Assembly (NCBI GenBank): GCA_963576735.1 | Contig: OY755176.1 | Span: 11,021,423-11,085,422 of the forward strand | Length of the DNA: 64,000 nt | Source: Bedellia somnulentella | Lineage: Eukaryota > Arthropoda > Insecta > Lepidoptera > Bedelliidae | Direction of reading: 5' to 3' | Shown: in pieces, positions 1 through 12,540 of the stretch | Layout of the letters: the number at the start of each line of letters is the position of its first letter | How positions within the stretch are numbered: the first letter of the stretch is position 1 | The notes under the pieces: model-generated | Databases searched by the model: none | Told to the model about the DNA's origin: nothing | What the model saw: only the letters and a program-made list of their open reading frames with translations | Position numbers and translations under genes: made by a program

Positions 1-140
1 GTTTGCGCTTCCTACCTCCGAATTTTTTACTAATTTACGAGGTCGCGGGTTCGAATCCCGCCTGTGTCGAAGTTTTTCTTTCCTTTATTTATTCTTTATT
101 TATTAGTAATAATCTCCACATGAGGTTTTCATGAACAAAA
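1..140 (+). repeat. tRNA-derived SINE, family B, 3' part
   Basis: The RNA polymerase III B box GGTTCGAATCC lies at about 49-59, followed by a tail rich in TTTATT and the block AATCTCCACATGAGG. The same block occurs in reverse orientation next to the copy at 15097-15278. The A-box half is missing. The first 35 bases match a separate short repeat also found at 40187-40220. Confidence 0.75.
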
Positions 141-290
141 AGATTTAAATTAAAGCAAAACTGTTTTTTTTTCATCTTTATCTCTCTTTCATTCTTTTGA
201 ATACTTATTAATCTTAGTCGTTATAACAGAAATTGATGCGGACAAAGTTGCGGGCAATAGCTAGTGTATTTTGGTCCTAGATAAAAACAA

Positions 291-378
291 CCCCACTCCT
301 AAAACGACTGAGAAATTACCAATTCTGAAGCTCTGGCTACCCCCTTCTTAGGATTTATAGCCAGGGTATGTGTATGTG
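291..378 (+). repeat. SINE family A, 3' fragment
   Basis: This keeps the GCTCTGGCTACCCC block and a degraded version of the family tail (TTATAGCCAGGGTATGTGTA). The 5' half is absent. Confidence 0.65.
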
Positions 379-599
379 AACAAACAAAAAACTATATTTA
401 CTAATTTTCAGTATCAAGTTTTATTATTAGGTGTGATTAGTCATTCTAAATAGTGCGTTGGCATAATAACACTACCCTATTTTTTCTGTCATTGATCTAT
501 TTAAATTTGAATGATTAGTATGTAACAATAAAAGCAAACTCATAACCAACGAAACTTATTCTGTACAAAGTTAACTCAGCGGAATGTATGAAAAGGGAA

Positions 600-668
600 C
601 ACATACTTATAGGATTTGAACTACACGTCTTCCGCAAGACAAGCGGTGATGCTCCCACTAAGCTGTCG
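600..668 (-). repeat. tRNA-like SINE head remnant
   Basis: Read on the minus strand, an A-box-like segment (AGCTTAGTGGGAGC) is followed about 30 bases later by a B-box-like segment (TAGTTCAAATCC). No cloverleaf with a good acceptor stem forms, so this is read as a SINE head and not a tRNA gene. Confidence 0.55.
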
Positions 669-2478
669 AAGTTGTAAACAAGCTATTAAGGCTATTAGTA
701 AAGTTTTTGTAAAAAGAAAAAGTTACTAACATAATACAAACTAAGAATAAAATATCACAAATATTTTTTTAGTATGTTGTTAGAAGTAGTAGTTAGTTGT
801 TTTTGTTGTAGATTTAACCTTTTTAACGTGTTTTTTTTTCAATTTACTAAATAAAATGCTGCTCTGATCAATCGATAATCGGAGAAGAGTTGATATTTCA
901 AGAGCATATTATTATTACTCAAAATTCATACTTATAAACTTCATACGTATGTAAAATTCAAATTCTTTTACATCAGCATTATTGTAAGGAAGCTTTTTTC
1001 ATAGCATTAGTTGACCAACGTTACAAACAATTACAAAACTTTTTGTGAAGCTCAATAAAATACTTCTTTTAGTTGAACAAACTACCCAGGCCGGGCGGAA
1101 CAAAATGAATAATAAATAACAGTCATAAAATTAATTGTCTTATGTGAATGTTACCCGCTTTGGGCCGATTTTTCGAACCGAATATAAATATCAAAATGTC
1201 CAAGGCTCTGCCTTTATAAGTTTGCGGTCTCTGAAATTAACTCGTAAACTACCAAAACAAACCTCGATCGCAAATAAATGGTCTCGATATTTCGAGGGAT
1301 CAAAACTTTCTTTCGATTATGTATGTATGTATTCCCAATTTTCATTTTAGCCAAGGCACTGAGACTCACAGTCTGAGAGTCTGAGAGTATGATTGGTGAA
1401 TAAAAATTATGGTATTTAATATTTATGGGAGATGCAGCATTATAAATAAAACTATGCCTGCCATTTTGTTGATAGTTTACGGCTTGAATATAAATCACAT
1501 TGTTACAAACTGTATAATTTTATGTTATTCATGTGACGACTTGCTTGCTAGTGAGACGGGAGCGGAAGGAAGAATCTCACGTTGTGGTAAGAGTGGTAAG
1601 ACAGATGTCAAATTCATTGACACCAAAATGCCAACCTTACAAACATGCGTGCGATTCGTTCTAAACTAGATTAGGTGTGTTCGCCAAATACTATTTGATA
1701 TCATTAAAAGAAAAAGAAAAGAAAACAATTTATAAAATAAACCTGAACAAAGACTAGTCACCTCTAGAATGTTTTTCATTCACGTATGTGGTTTGTTTAT
1801 AAGGGTTCTTATGATGAAAAATTGCGGAACGGAAACTTCTTCCAGGATGTTAATATAATTTCAGGTTATAGTATTTCATGTAAAACTACTATAGTTTTTG
1901 TTTAACTATTTCCTGGATACAGTGTTTTAATAAATATTGAGTTACTTAAAACACAATTTGATGAAAGTCATGTCACTACTAACGATTTAACGTAAAGTGT
2001 GTAAAGAAATCTCAACGTAAATCGATTCCTACGTGTTTTAATGTTTGCCGCTGTGATTTAATAATTGTTAAAAGAAAGAACGTAGAAAATGAACGTGGGA
2101 CATCTTTTGAAAATGTAGTAGATTATGTAGTAAATATATACAAGATGAGATATAGCCATAACAACAATAGAAAACTAAAAAAAATGTATGCTGAATTAAA
2201 CGTTTCCGTAGGGAGCCTAGTTAAATTATTGATAGCATTATCATTATTCTCAGTAAAAAAAAAGTATATTCTAGTGAGAATCTATAAAGTTCGTAGTCAG
2301 CACACGATAAAGTTTGGAGTAGCAATTTCTAATCTATCTGCTATTCGGCAAACTGGAAGAACTAGTGGACGAGGTACGACAGGAACGAGCAGAGCTCAAT
2401 AATGTTTTGTTAGTTGCATAGCTGACCGCTTAGTAGGATGGAAGCAGAAAATAAATCGAATCGACAGATTTACAAAAC
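669..2478. other. AT-rich stretch without recognised features
   Basis: Several small open frames occur (for example 1135-1350 and 1409-1669) but none has a recognisable motif. A short direct repeat CAGTCTGAGAGTCTGAGAGT lies near 1369. Nothing else is supported. Confidence 0.5.
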
Positions 2479-2685
2479 ATACATACATACTCACGGCTAT
2501 AAATCCCTTGAAGTGGTAGCCAGAGCTAGGAAATTAGAAATTCCTCAGCCACTTTAGGAAGTTGCGTGGGGAAAAGATGGTGAAATAAGCCCATCGGTTT
2601 TCAACAGCATCGCCCAAAAATCCCTTAAAAGCCACCCACCGGAAGAAATGGGGTAGTGCTATTCTAAACCGATACTAAACAGCAG
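2479..2685 (-). repeat. SINE family A, nearly complete
   Basis: On the minus strand this runs from a head related to TGTGTAGTGTCGGCTTAG to the CCGTGAGTATGTATG tail, with a deletion around the GTAAGAGGCGACTAA block. Confidence 0.8.
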
Positions 2686-3037
2686 TAAAGATTAACAAAA
2701 CAAGCGTAGTTAACGTTTTTAAATGTTTCTAGTATTCCCATAATTATACTAACCATCCCATGACTACTAAAAGTAATTAATTAATTTACCCTTTGAATAG
2801 ACTTTAAAGTGCCAACGATAATAGATATATTCCTATGTCTTGCTATTATAAGAACCTTCAGTGGTTGATGAATTCAATTCAAATTCATTCATTTCACATA
2901 TAAGGTAATCCATTTAGTAAGTACATCAGAACATAAACAGTAAATTATTAAATACCACACGGAATTTGACAAAAAAATAGAAATATACTAAAGTTACAAA
3001 TATTAATCAACAAATACGATTCTTAAAATTATTTGGC
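2686..3037. other. no recognised feature
   Basis: AT-rich intergenic DNA. I see no gene or repeat signature. Confidence 0.4.
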
Positions 3038-3525
3038 TCAGTAGTGGCGTGCTGGTACTATATGTAATTTCATTACATGTGAAAGTGTAAATGTGCCTTC
3101 AAGCCTGTCCGCTATCACTTTCAGGTAGGTTTTGGTGCTGCTCCGCACCCTTCGCGTCAGAGAGGCTACCCACTTGGCTATTATGGCATCATAACCATCC
3201 ATGTGTGCCTTTGAAAACCAGCTTGACGCACTAGAGAAACGTGGCAGCCCCAACAGCATCCTGAAAGCGTTTTTTTATTGGACCCGTAGGATGCTTTCGG
3301 ACTTGTTCGTGTGGTTAATCTTGCAAGTGTAGAAAGACTGGCAGTAAGAACAGAAATGTGTTAATTTTACTTGCTTAGAGCATCTAGCAAACCTCCGGAT
3401 TAACATATTGCTTGTGACCGAGAGCGCCCTTCGTTCCCTTTCCGTAACCCAATGCCCCAAGTACTGGGTCACTATTTTAAGCGGCTGACCTGCTATCATT
3501 ACTACAGGCTCAGAGGAGTAATATA
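3038..3525 (-). pseudogene. LINE reverse transcriptase C-terminal remnant
   Basis: The minus strand encodes a stretch reading YLGHWVTERERRALSVTSNM, then RRFARCSKQVKLTHF and FCSYCQSFYTC, and after a stop AFRMLLGLPRFSSAS. These are the conserved post-thumb segments of a non-LTR reverse transcriptase that I recall as common in Lepidoptera. The two open frames (3275-3499 and 3038-3259) share one reading frame and are separated by a single TAA near 3275, in a place where relatives have tyrosine. The endonuclease and the catalytic RT core are absent, so this is a 5'-truncated dead copy. Clade assignment is not possible from this segment alone. Confidence 0.75.
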
Positions 3526-5069
3526 AAAGTGGTTATTGAAAGCTGAAATTAAATAGTCATTTCAGTCTTTGCGATTACTTCTTCTAGTTTCTGACAAAAA
3601 TTTATACAACCCTAATCCTTCGGATTCCTTTTAACTTAAACCTGTGACTTTTAACTTATAAATGAGGATACGTTATTATAAATTCAAAACCTGAGTAACT
3701 TGGTATATAGATCTATGTGATATTTTATTTAGCACTTTTTGAAAATCATTGGAAAACGTAATGAAACTAGATATCGTTGGTGTATTACAGTATATAACTA
3801 GGTGGGCATGAATGCTTCGCGATGGCGAATGATTGTCGAGTACTCACTAGGGCTCCCGTAGAATATGGCCAAATCATCCTATACAGGGTAAGCTCGACCC
3901 CTTGGTAGGGACATACATGGGCTGTGTGGCATAATATGTAAATATTTTTAAATATTTATTGTATATAACATGATGACTCCTTATAGAAAGTAAATATTTG
4001 TTAGTATATTTGTTTGTATTTGTTGTGCAAATAAAAATAAAATCTCATCCATAGCAACTTGCGATCTTCAAAAGAAACATAAGGTTAGTACTAGGTGGCC
4101 CAATAACTAATCAATAAATGCAAAGTCTAAAATAATCCAGAAGTAAATAACTTGCAATGCAATCCAAAAGCATTGCCACGATTCCGAAAAAAAATATTAT
4201 ATTGAAGTAAAAAAGTTAAAAAGTAAGGGGTCACCCTTACAAAAAGAAAATATTTGTTTGTCTTTATTAAATAGGCTCTGCTCAAATAAAGTGATTCTTT
4301 AGTTAAAGACAGATCAAGCTTTTTATACTAGTACTAACAGGTAATCTTACTATCTTATACACTAACAACCTATTTTCGTTGCAAAATGTACGACTCGTAG
4401 CAGAAAACTTCCAATGTAATAGTAATTTAATCACTCTCCAGTCTGACATATAATATTAATCTTTCAAAGAGCCACCGTCCGTCCGTCCGGTACAATATGA
4501 GTAACGATAAAACAGTTTCTTTATTGTGACCACCCCAGGTCGATCTCCAGGGAAATTAAGCATAGATCGTCAAGTCCGAACTCTATATTGTATACTTCTT
4601 ATTTCAAGTTTTCTTTGCTTCTTGAATATTTTTAATTGATTTGAATTTTTGAGTAAATATAATATACGAGTTTATTTAATCCTTTGGATTACGTACACGT
4701 TTTATTTTTTAACACATTTATTTTATGAACGAACATATAGTGAGGAAAATAAAGTTAAAACCATTGCAGCATTGTTTTATACTACATTATTTATTTAAGT
4801 ATATAAATTTACTAAATATTTTTTTAATTCTGGTCTTATCCAAAGGTTCTCTAATAGGGGTCTGAAAATGCAGCGAAATGGTTCTAGTAAAAGATGGCAC
4901 GGCAGAGTTCGCTTCGCGCTCGACATGGCGGGGCGTGGCAGAGCCCACATATATTAATATTTTATATTAGCTGTGTAGTTTCGGCTTTAAATAACATAAA
5001 CCCATTTAATCTGTGGGTGTCGTCATAGTCTACTTGGGGCTTTGGATCTTTTAGGTGGCCTTTTAATAA
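3526..5069. other. mostly featureless; possible unclassified repeats at 3780-4040 and 4840-4960
   Basis: 3780-4040 is less AT-rich (GGGCTCCCGTAGAATATGG, then CTCGACCCCTTGGTAGGG) and passes into an ATATTTTTAAATATTTATTG tail, which looks like an old retroposon end. 4840-4960 contains a GC-rich island around TCGACATGGCGGGGCGTGG. Neither has a coding motif I can name. Confidence 0.3.
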
Positions 5070-5195
5070 CCTCGTATGGAGAATGGCTCTTTTATACAAT
5101 TTTTTTTTCCTAAAACTTTCAAAAGTGACTCAGGAATTTTTCATTCTAATACTTTGGGTACCCTTTTCTGGGATTTACAGTCTGGATTATATAGG
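5070..5195 (+). repeat. SINE family A, degenerate 3' half
   Basis: Recognisable blocks are CTTTCAAAAGTGACTCAGGA, ATTTTTCATTC and a worn GGGATTTACAG. The tail is lost. Confidence 0.55.
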
Positions 5196-5681
5196 TAATA
5201 TTTTAGTAAACCCATAACAACAAAAGTATATCGTACTGAAAACCCCAACTATATAAAATTCTGGTTGTTTCGGAAAGGATTAATAATTCAAAATTTACTT
5301 TCCACTTAGCTATTACTTCTGAGTTAGTAGATTGTGCAGCATTTTTACCTTCATTATTACTTTCCTCACGATATGTAGTAACGGTAAGCTGACCTTTTCC
5401 AGTAATTAGATGTTGTTTAAAAAATGTCAGCATTTTAACATGAACAATCCTAAATTAAACACCCCAGGTTAGTTTTACATGACGTGGTCTGTAATAATTG
5501 AGCGCACTTGGTTTTAGCTAATCCAATGGTTGGCATTCGGTGACACCGTTTGAGAATAAAGTTAGCAAAAGTTTAAATAATAATTCATCCAACGATTGTA
5601 ATATTATTATTTTATTGCCAAATAAATTATTTTTCTTTCTTTCTTTTCTTTCAAATAACATACATATTTTCGTTTTATTTT
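5196..5681. other. unrecognised; 76-codon open frame at 5203-5433 (minus)
   Basis: The minus-strand frame at 5203-5433 has a mildly polar composition (segment REESNNEGKNAAQSTNSEV) but no motif I recognise. I see no flanking splice signals that would make it convincing. A TTTCTTTCTTTCTTTTCTTT pyrimidine run lies near 5630-5650. Confidence 0.2.
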
Positions 5682-5731
5682 CGTGAGTACACTGTCCATG
5701 CAAAACGTGGGTACTCTGAACACCAGGTGAC
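5682..5731 (+). repeat. SINE family C fragment
   Basis: The 50 bases contain the family-C blocks GTGAGTACACTGTCCATGC and CGTGGGTACTCTGAACACC, also seen at 63374-63529. It abuts a family-A fragment. Confidence 0.7.
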
Positions 5732-5740
5732 AAACCTTTC

Positions 5741-5830
5741 TAACTACGGGTGTCGTAAGAGGCGACTAAGGGTATGGGGCTTATTAAGTGGTGTTTGAGC
5801 TATGCGGTTGGAAACCTATTATCAATGCTA
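5741..5830 (+). repeat. SINE family A, 5' fragment
   Basis: This contains GGGTGTCGTAAGAGGCGACT and the GCGATGCGGTTGGA-type block (here CTATGCGGTTGGAAACC). The 3' half is missing. Confidence 0.7.
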
Positions 5831-7004
5831 CTTTATTTTTGCGTTGCGGGCTTGCTTGCCGTCCGGCGGTCTACACTCGAAAGCAATGTCCACGTTTGTG
5901 GTCCGATCCACCTCAGAGACTTGTTGAAGAAGACTTGTAGCTTATTTGTCAGCCCCTTTGTCACTCTCCACGTTCGCTGTTCAAAGGACGATCAGATTTA
6001 ACCACGTATTCGAAGAGGGAGATCTTTACACAACGGAGAAGGACATTCGACGCGCTTCAGTTGGGCAAAGGCCACTTTTGCCATCCGTATCCTGCTCTTA
6101 ACATCTTCTATTTATTTCTATTAATGTGTTATACAATTATGATGCAGATTAGTGACACAACTTTTGTGACAAAAAATATTAACCTAAACAGAAATGGCCA
6201 AATGTTTAATTTTATCTTCTATCAACAAAATCCTGCGTAACATATAATAATGCGCATATAGAGTAATTAATAGTTTCGTAATTTTCACGACGCCCTAGCC
6301 TTCACGTTCATAACGTTTACCATAAAGCCTTAGATTATATCTCGGCTGTATTGCCTAACTTTGCTACCTGTATACCTATATAATGCAGAATGCCTATAAA
6401 ATTTTTAAGTTTTGGAAAATTTAATTTTTTAATGTGTTTTGCAATTTATTACTAATTGTTTTTAAATTTAGGCAAATTAGCTTCATCTTAAAATAGTAAG
6501 TATTAAACAAAAGTTTACAAGAAGTGCCTTTCATTTCTAACGATCGTATTACAAAAGGTACGACCCAGATTTGCTTCAATAAACAAAGCGACATTTTCAA
6601 AGTTAGTTTTCAAACAAGCTGTCCTCACAAATGGGGAATCCTTTCAAACATGAAAAATTTAAAAGTGTACTCTGAAAATGTTTGCAAATGTAATCCTTTT
6701 ATAACGCCCTATTTAAAACCCAGCGCAATAATAAAACGAGTTCTGAATTCTTGTGGCACAATGATATGATTTACAAAGCCGGGTCGAGTTGGACGCTGGG
6801 GATTCATTAACAGTCGTTCCGGAAAGTTTGAAAGGTCAATACTTTGACATGGTAACCAACAGTTACTAATTTAAATCTCAAGAGAGGTGATGGTTTGTGT
6901 ATTTATAGAATCGTTTTAGTATTTTTATCAAATTGCCTATCTACATATCTATAATGCTACTCAGTATTTGTAGTCACTTTTTGTAATTGAGAATGAAGAA
7001 AACG
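5831..7004. other. no confirmed feature; GC-richer debris at 5835-6110
   Basis: 5835-6110 is much less AT-rich than its surroundings and includes GTTGGGCAAAGGCCACTTTT, reminiscent of retroelement 5' sequence, but frames are short and unrecognised. The rest to 7004 is AT-rich with nothing I can support. Confidence 0.3.
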
Positions 7005-7240
7005 ATCGTGATAGCCAAGTGGGGATCACAACCACTTCTTATACAGAGAGGCGTGAGTCCAAATGCTGAGTCAGGAATAGCTCCACCAATAATGAGTATT
7101 TTCTGAAGTCTTATGCGTGGTTCATTCATTTATCACGGTTGAGAGAAAACAGCATGGGAAAAACCACAAGGCTAAATTGTACTTAGTCATGTGACAGTGT
7201 ATTCGTGCAAAAATGGAGATAGGCCTGCCCCCTATAACTT
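7005..7240 (+). repeat. SINE family C, degenerate but nearly full length
   Basis: The tRNA-like head (GATAGCCAAGTGGGGATC) is followed by the body blocks ACTTAGTCATGTGACAGTG and GATAGGCCTGCCCCCTATAA. The distal GGCGTGAACG tail is missing. Confidence 0.7.
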
Positions 7241-7437
7241 AAATTTTAAATACTTTTATGGGAAAAGAGTTGAGAATATGTACGTGTACGTATATATGAA
7301 TATTTTCTAACCATAAGTTTTCATCGTGACTTGTTGTTTGTTAATTTAATTCCCTTTAGCATATCTAATTACTATGTTGGTAAATAAAGAGTTGCTTAAT
7401 AAAACAACATATACCATTGTTTAAATATTTCAGCTAT

Positions 7438-7545
7438 TTATTTTAGCTTTTCTCCACACAACTTCCAAAAGTGGCTGAGGAATTTCTAATTCCTTAGCTC
7501 CGGCTACCCCGTCAAGGGATTTATAGTCGTGAGTATATGTATGTA
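7438..7545 (+). repeat. SINE family A, 3' half
   Basis: The segment has CTTCCAAAAGTGGCTGAGGA, AATTCCTTAGCTCCGGCTAC and the tail CGTGAGTATATGTATGTATG, and is 5'-truncated. Confidence 0.85.
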
Positions 7546-8436
7546 TGCTATTTATTTTATTGGAAATATTTATTTTCCAATTTTGTATCTGTAGTATGGT
7601 AATAGTTGTTGAAACAATTTCGAAAAATACATAACAGAAAGGATATCCTTCTCGAGTTTCTTTTTGTAGCTCTGACTTACTGTTACCTATAGTGTAGATA
7701 TTAGAAATGTTAAAATCTAAAGATTGTAACTAAAAGGCATATTCGTAAATGTGAAACTAGGGTATAAAATGCCAGAATGACTTCAAATCCAATGGGGTTG
7801 GCTCATTAATTAGTATACAGTTTTGCGGATTGCCGCGGGGAATTCTCGAAATAGTGAACTAGATATTTTGTCCCTGTCAGCGGGATAAGCAGATATGATT
7901 CAAAATGTAATTCGCATAAATATTTCATGTACTGAGCTCGTGAATTAGTTGATAGCAAGAAAAAGAAATAACCTGTTTTAACAGCCATAGACCTGAAAGG
8001 AGTAGCCATAATTTCAATCTTATATGGCGGTAAAAGTTAATTTTATACTATTCCATAACTCAAAAATGTTTGATAAAATGACGTACAGGTAAAAAACTTT
8101 TGATGCGACCCCTACTTCTAAACCCTTATAAATCTCCAACGGTTATGTTTCTACATGCAACTCCACTTCTTGCCATTTTAATTTAGTAACATTTGGCATT
8201 TGTTAGTTACAAGACAATGCAGTGTGGCTACACCTCAATAAGGGACTAATCAATTATTAAAGGTTTGGGAAGCCGATGAATATACGCCACTGTTGTGGTC
8301 TTCTTGCGGAGGTTTTTGTTCAGCAGTCGATTTTTATCGACTGAAACGATAACTATAATTTTCTCACTGAATACTGTTTTTATTAACGTAGTCGGCTTTA
8401 ACGTATTTTTGTGAGAAACGCCCGTAGAAAATAAGT
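7546..8436. other. no recognised feature
   Basis: AT-rich DNA with short meaningless frames on both strands. Confidence 0.4.
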
Positions 8437-8600
8437 TTGGAGACTAACTTGTTCCAAAGTTCACGAGTTCGAATTCCATTGTGTGATGTACATAAATGGT
8501 GTTTCTTGGTCGTGTTAATATTATGTGTATTGTACTTGTACATGTATGGTTAGTATCTCATACCAAAAGTCATTAAACTGTACTTAATTTCAGGTTATTA
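8437..8600 (+). repeat. SINE family D, degenerate
   Basis: A B-box-like GAGTTCGAATTCC near 8465 is followed by a body resembling the copy at 33594-33812 (GTTAGTATCTCATACC compared with GTTAGTATCCCATAAT). Confidence 0.45.
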
Positions 8601-9984
8601 TTTAAAATCTTAAGGCAATATTTACAATATACGCTTTCTTTTCAAACTCATTTCATTGATAACTAAGATGAAAAAAATATCAAGATATTTTCAATTATTT
8701 TGTTTAATTAGAGCTTCAAACTAGTTTTCACCACAAGGGCTTAAAGCAAAAGGGGCTTCGTTTTATTGTATGTTTCTCGAGGCTTGTGTTTCGTATTTTG
8801 GTCTCTGTAAGTGATTTATTTCAGCCCATTACACACCTCGGTCTGTTTCAGCGGATTTACGAATACCGGCTTAGGCTTATTTTGAGAATGATTTATAGTT
8901 TAGCATTTGATATAAGATATAAGAAACGTCAACGACGATGTTATGTAAAACTGTTACTGTCATTTTCATTTGTAAAGTACACACAGTACGTTAACAAGAT
9001 TTTCAGATAGTATTTCTATTTATTCATATTGAATCTTGGTCTACTATTATATAACATATATAAGCTATTTTACTTATTTGTAATAATAAAAAACCAGATA
9101 CTACGACAAACGAGCTGTTAAATTATTATACTTTAGAAACATTATAAATTAAATATATTATTTAACGTAAAATTAATATATATTTTAATTACGATTGACC
9201 AATTAAACAATGTCTTAATTCTAATCTTATTTACTTTTCCATGTTTACATATAAAACACAAGAGGTAAATTTGAAAGTAATATGTAGGTAAGTAGGAAAG
9301 TAGGATAAAATAAGAGGAATATGCAGAATCCAACACCGATAATATGGATTCATTTGCCCACTGAACATTATTCGAGTACTATAAAGATTTTTTGATAAAA
9401 TTTGGTGTAAACGCTACGAAATTTCAAAAGTTGGTATCGTTTCAATTTATAATGTAATGTATATAATATACAAATATTATATACGAAATAAGTTAATAAA
9501 CGCAATTACGAAACATTGAAATATTTTAAAAAGTATTATAGTCTGTTTTAATAGAGTAACATAAATATTTTACGAGAAATTCTTAGCTACTGTTTCAATA
9601 CTATTTCACAAAAACCAAAATAAAGCAATCCAGTTGCACAATTTCATAGTAATTTGAATAACATCTCTGCAACGCAAATGGCATAATTTCATTAAATACG
9701 GAAACGGAAATCCGTGGGATATGCGCAAACAAGACTACGCTACGGACTGAACTCAATTAAAACATAAAAACATTTAGCATTATTATAGCTGTAGCAGAGG
9801 CCTGTTTGGCTATAAGTCTGTATAGAAATAATTTGCATAAACCTATTAAACATATAAGAAAATTAACCCTTTAAAAACCTGATTTCGTCAACGTGGCTTA
9901 ATTTAACAGTTGCTTTACATTAATTATGTCCGTAAATTATGGGACAAACTGTACTTGCACACTTAACGATACCAACAGGAGTAA
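8601..9984. other. no recognised feature
   Basis: Very AT-rich DNA. Frames at 8786-9010 and 9142-9336 have no motif. Confidence 0.4.
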
Positions 9985-11157
9985 ATGATAGATGACTGCT
10001 ATACTTTAGAGAAGGCATATGATAGGGTGGTAAGAAAGTGTTTATGGGAGGTGTTATCCAAGTTCGGGTTGGCGAGTCAACTTATACGTGCATTGGTTTC
10101 ACTCTATGAGGATTCTAGTGCATGTATAAGAGCAAACGGGGAAAAAACTGACTGGTTTGGCATCTCTAGGGGTGTCCGACAGGGTTATGTTGCTTCTCCG
10201 TGGCTCTTCAATTTGTTCATGGATGACTGTTTGACAGAATTGCGTGCAAGTGATTATGGACTAATAATTGGTGGATTTATAATTATAAAATAAATGCCTC
10301 TTGTATGCTGACGATCAAGTGCTACTTGCATCGTCGGCAGAAGAGTTGCTAGAGATGATGAATATTGCATGTACGTCATTTGAAAGAAAGGGAATGAGAG
10401 TGAATGTGGATAAAACCAAAACCATGGTATTCGAAAGAGAGGAGAATATGACCGAATGCGAGATTGAGATTAATGGTAACAGAGTGGAACAAGTGAATGA
10501 GTTTGTATATTTGGGAAGTATGTTTACTAAAGATGGGAAGAGTGTTGAAGATATCGAGAGAAGAGTGAAAAAGGGTAATGCGTTAATGGAGCACTGGACA
10601 GTCTAATGTCTAGTCAATCGGTGTCCGAAAAGGCCCGAATGGCTGTGCATGATGCTGTTCTTGTTCCTACGCTTATGTATGGAAGTGAATGTTGGGTGTG
10701 GCAGAAGAAGCATGAAAGCAGAGTGAATGCAGTAGAAATAAGGTCCCTCAGAAAAGTTTGTAATGTAAGGTTATGTGATCGTGTGAGGAATGACGTGATT
10801 CTTGAAAAGTGTGGTGTAAAAGATGATATTGTAAGTAAGATAGAAAAAGGAATGTTGAGATGGTTTGGGCACATCGAGAGGATGGATGATAGGAAACTGG
10901 TAAAAGGTATCTATAGAGCTAATATGGAAGGTAATGTTAGTAGAGGACGGCCACGAAAGACACACTTGGTCCAAATTGAGAGTGTGCTCAAAAAGGCAGG
11001 CGTCCGAAGTATGAAGAATAAAAGAGCATATATGAAAAGATTGGTGGATGTAGACGAAGCAAGAGAGGTAGGATCGTACGAAGTGGCGATCGATCGTCTT
11101 TGCCTACCCCAATGGAAAATAATGGCGTGAGTATATGTATGTATTTATGTATGTATG
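9985..11157 (+). pseudogene. 5'-truncated LINE (RT core to 3' tail)
   Basis: Three consecutive frames encode a non-LTR reverse transcriptase. The first has motif A as AYDRV and motif B as GVRQGYVASPWLFNLFMDDC. The second has motif C as MYADDQVLLASS and NEFVYLGSMF. The third has VLVPTLMYGSECWVWQKK and a C-terminal KGMLRWFGHIERMDDRKLVK followed by RGRPRKTH. Frames change near 10290 and 10600, and a further 2-base loss near 11068 alters the C-terminus compared with the copy at 57475-57810. The element ends in GGCGTGAGTATATGTATG with further TATG units. The endonuclease is missing, so this is a dead 5'-truncated copy. The WFGH/GRP C-terminus resembles RTE-like LINEs; clade is an inference. Confidence 0.9.
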
Positions 11158-11332
11158 ACTGCTATGCTACGCCGATACTACACAAAAACTCATACTTTTT
11201 TACCCATACAGAATATTTTTTACAACCTCTGTCTTTGACGTTCAATGCAAATCATTCAAGCGATTCCTTTAGGAAAACACCCTCGTATATCATTTATTCG
11301 GTTGCCGGCTCAGTGTTGTGTGGAACCTGTTA

Positions 11333-11800
11333 AATGCGATCATAAATCTATTTAGTTGACGTAATCATGTCGCGAATGCTCGCTGGCTGTCAACGACATA
11401 GTTTATGATGTATTTGCCGCCTATGATTGAAAAGCTGTCAGGTTGCGGTTGCGATACGTTTTTTGGTTGGACTTATACTATAGAAATTTGAGAAAGTGGG
11501 AGTGTTTAGATGTACAGAAAAATAATTTTGATTCAAATTAGCGGAAACAATTATCTTGGTGAATTATGTAAGGAGGTATTAACGAAGCACTGGAAAAAAG
11601 TGCATTAAGAAAAAAATAAGAAATAAGCATTGGCTGGGGTACAGGTTTAATCAATCTCAATAATATGTGTAGTGAAATGGGGCAAATTGAGACTCATATA
11701 CGGTTACTAATATTAGTTAGTAAATTAGCGGCTCATGGGGGCGAGAACATCCAGGAATCCCATATTAATCTTCATTACTTTTCGTAAGGAGCATTTGATA
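11333..11800 (+). repeat. ancient tandem duplication, unit 1
   Basis: The block from AATCTATTTAGTTGACGTAA through GCGAATGCTCGCTGGCTGTC and TGATGTATTTGCCGCCTATG recurs at 11858, and the later block GGGGTACAGGTTTAATCAAT recurs near 13200. The period is about 525 bp once the insert in the second unit is removed. No coding sequence is seen. Confidence 0.75.
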
Positions 11801-11990
11801 CATTTTTTTATATTTATGTGTTAGTAAGTAAGTAAACAAATGTAAATAGTGTGGACCCTGTTAAATGCAATCATAGATCTATTTAGTTGACGTATTCATG
11901 TCGCGAATCCTCGCTGGCTGTCAACGACATAGTTTATGATGTATTTGCCGCCTATGATTGAAACGTTTTTACGTTGGACTTGTACAATAA

Positions 11991-12162
11991 TAAAATAATT
12001 TTTAACAAAAAGAAAACCGACTTCATAGTTGGAAAAACAACCGAAAATAAACAATCTAGTACTAAAAAGTACGAAATAAGTATCTTTTTGTACTAGATTG
12101 TTTATTTTCGGTTGTTTTTTCAACTATGAAGTCGGTTTTCTTTTTGTTAAAAATTATTTTAT
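11991..12162. repeat. long inverted repeat (72-bp arms, 27-bp loop)
   Basis: The left arm 11991-12062 and the right arm 12090-12162 are near-perfect reverse complements, including AGAAAACCGACTTCATAGTT and AAACAATCTAGTAC. Transcribed RNA would fold into one long hairpin. Confidence 0.9.
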
Positions 12163-12365
12163 TTTACGAGTTTTAGAGATGGGTAGACCTGGCAAAGATG
12201 CCTCTCGGATGAGGAAGCGACGGTTACTGTATTATTCTTCGCATTTCCGGTATGTCTATTACTGTACGAAATTTAATAGGCTCAACCATATGTAACTTTA
12301 CATTGTTCTTGAAATCCCTCAAAAGGCGATGGTCTACAATTCTACATTTCAAGAAAGACTCAATA

Positions 12366-12540
12366 GTTCACGCTGAATATCCCCGAAGGGGTTAGCAGAG
12401 GTAGTAATACTTCTGAATATCACGTGACATTGTCACCTGTTGTTCAGAGTACCCCCGATTTGCTTGGACAGTGTTCTCACGTTACACAGGTCAGGCCTAT
12501 CGGCGTTTTGAACAAATACACTGTCACATGATTGTGAGTT
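12366..12540 (-). repeat. SINE family C, 3' part
   Basis: Read as minus strand, it has the CGGGGATATTC-type block, the GAACAACAGGTGACAATGTC region and ATGTGACAGTGTATTTG. It lies inside the 11985-13045 element. Confidence 0.75.

Noticed and set aside
1135..1669. small frames at 1135-1350 and 1409-1669 as genes
   Set aside because: Composition matches AT-rich non-coding DNA and no motif is visible.
10614..10974. minus-strand frames opposite the LINE at 9985-11157
   Set aside because: They are antisense shadows of the RT C-terminus.
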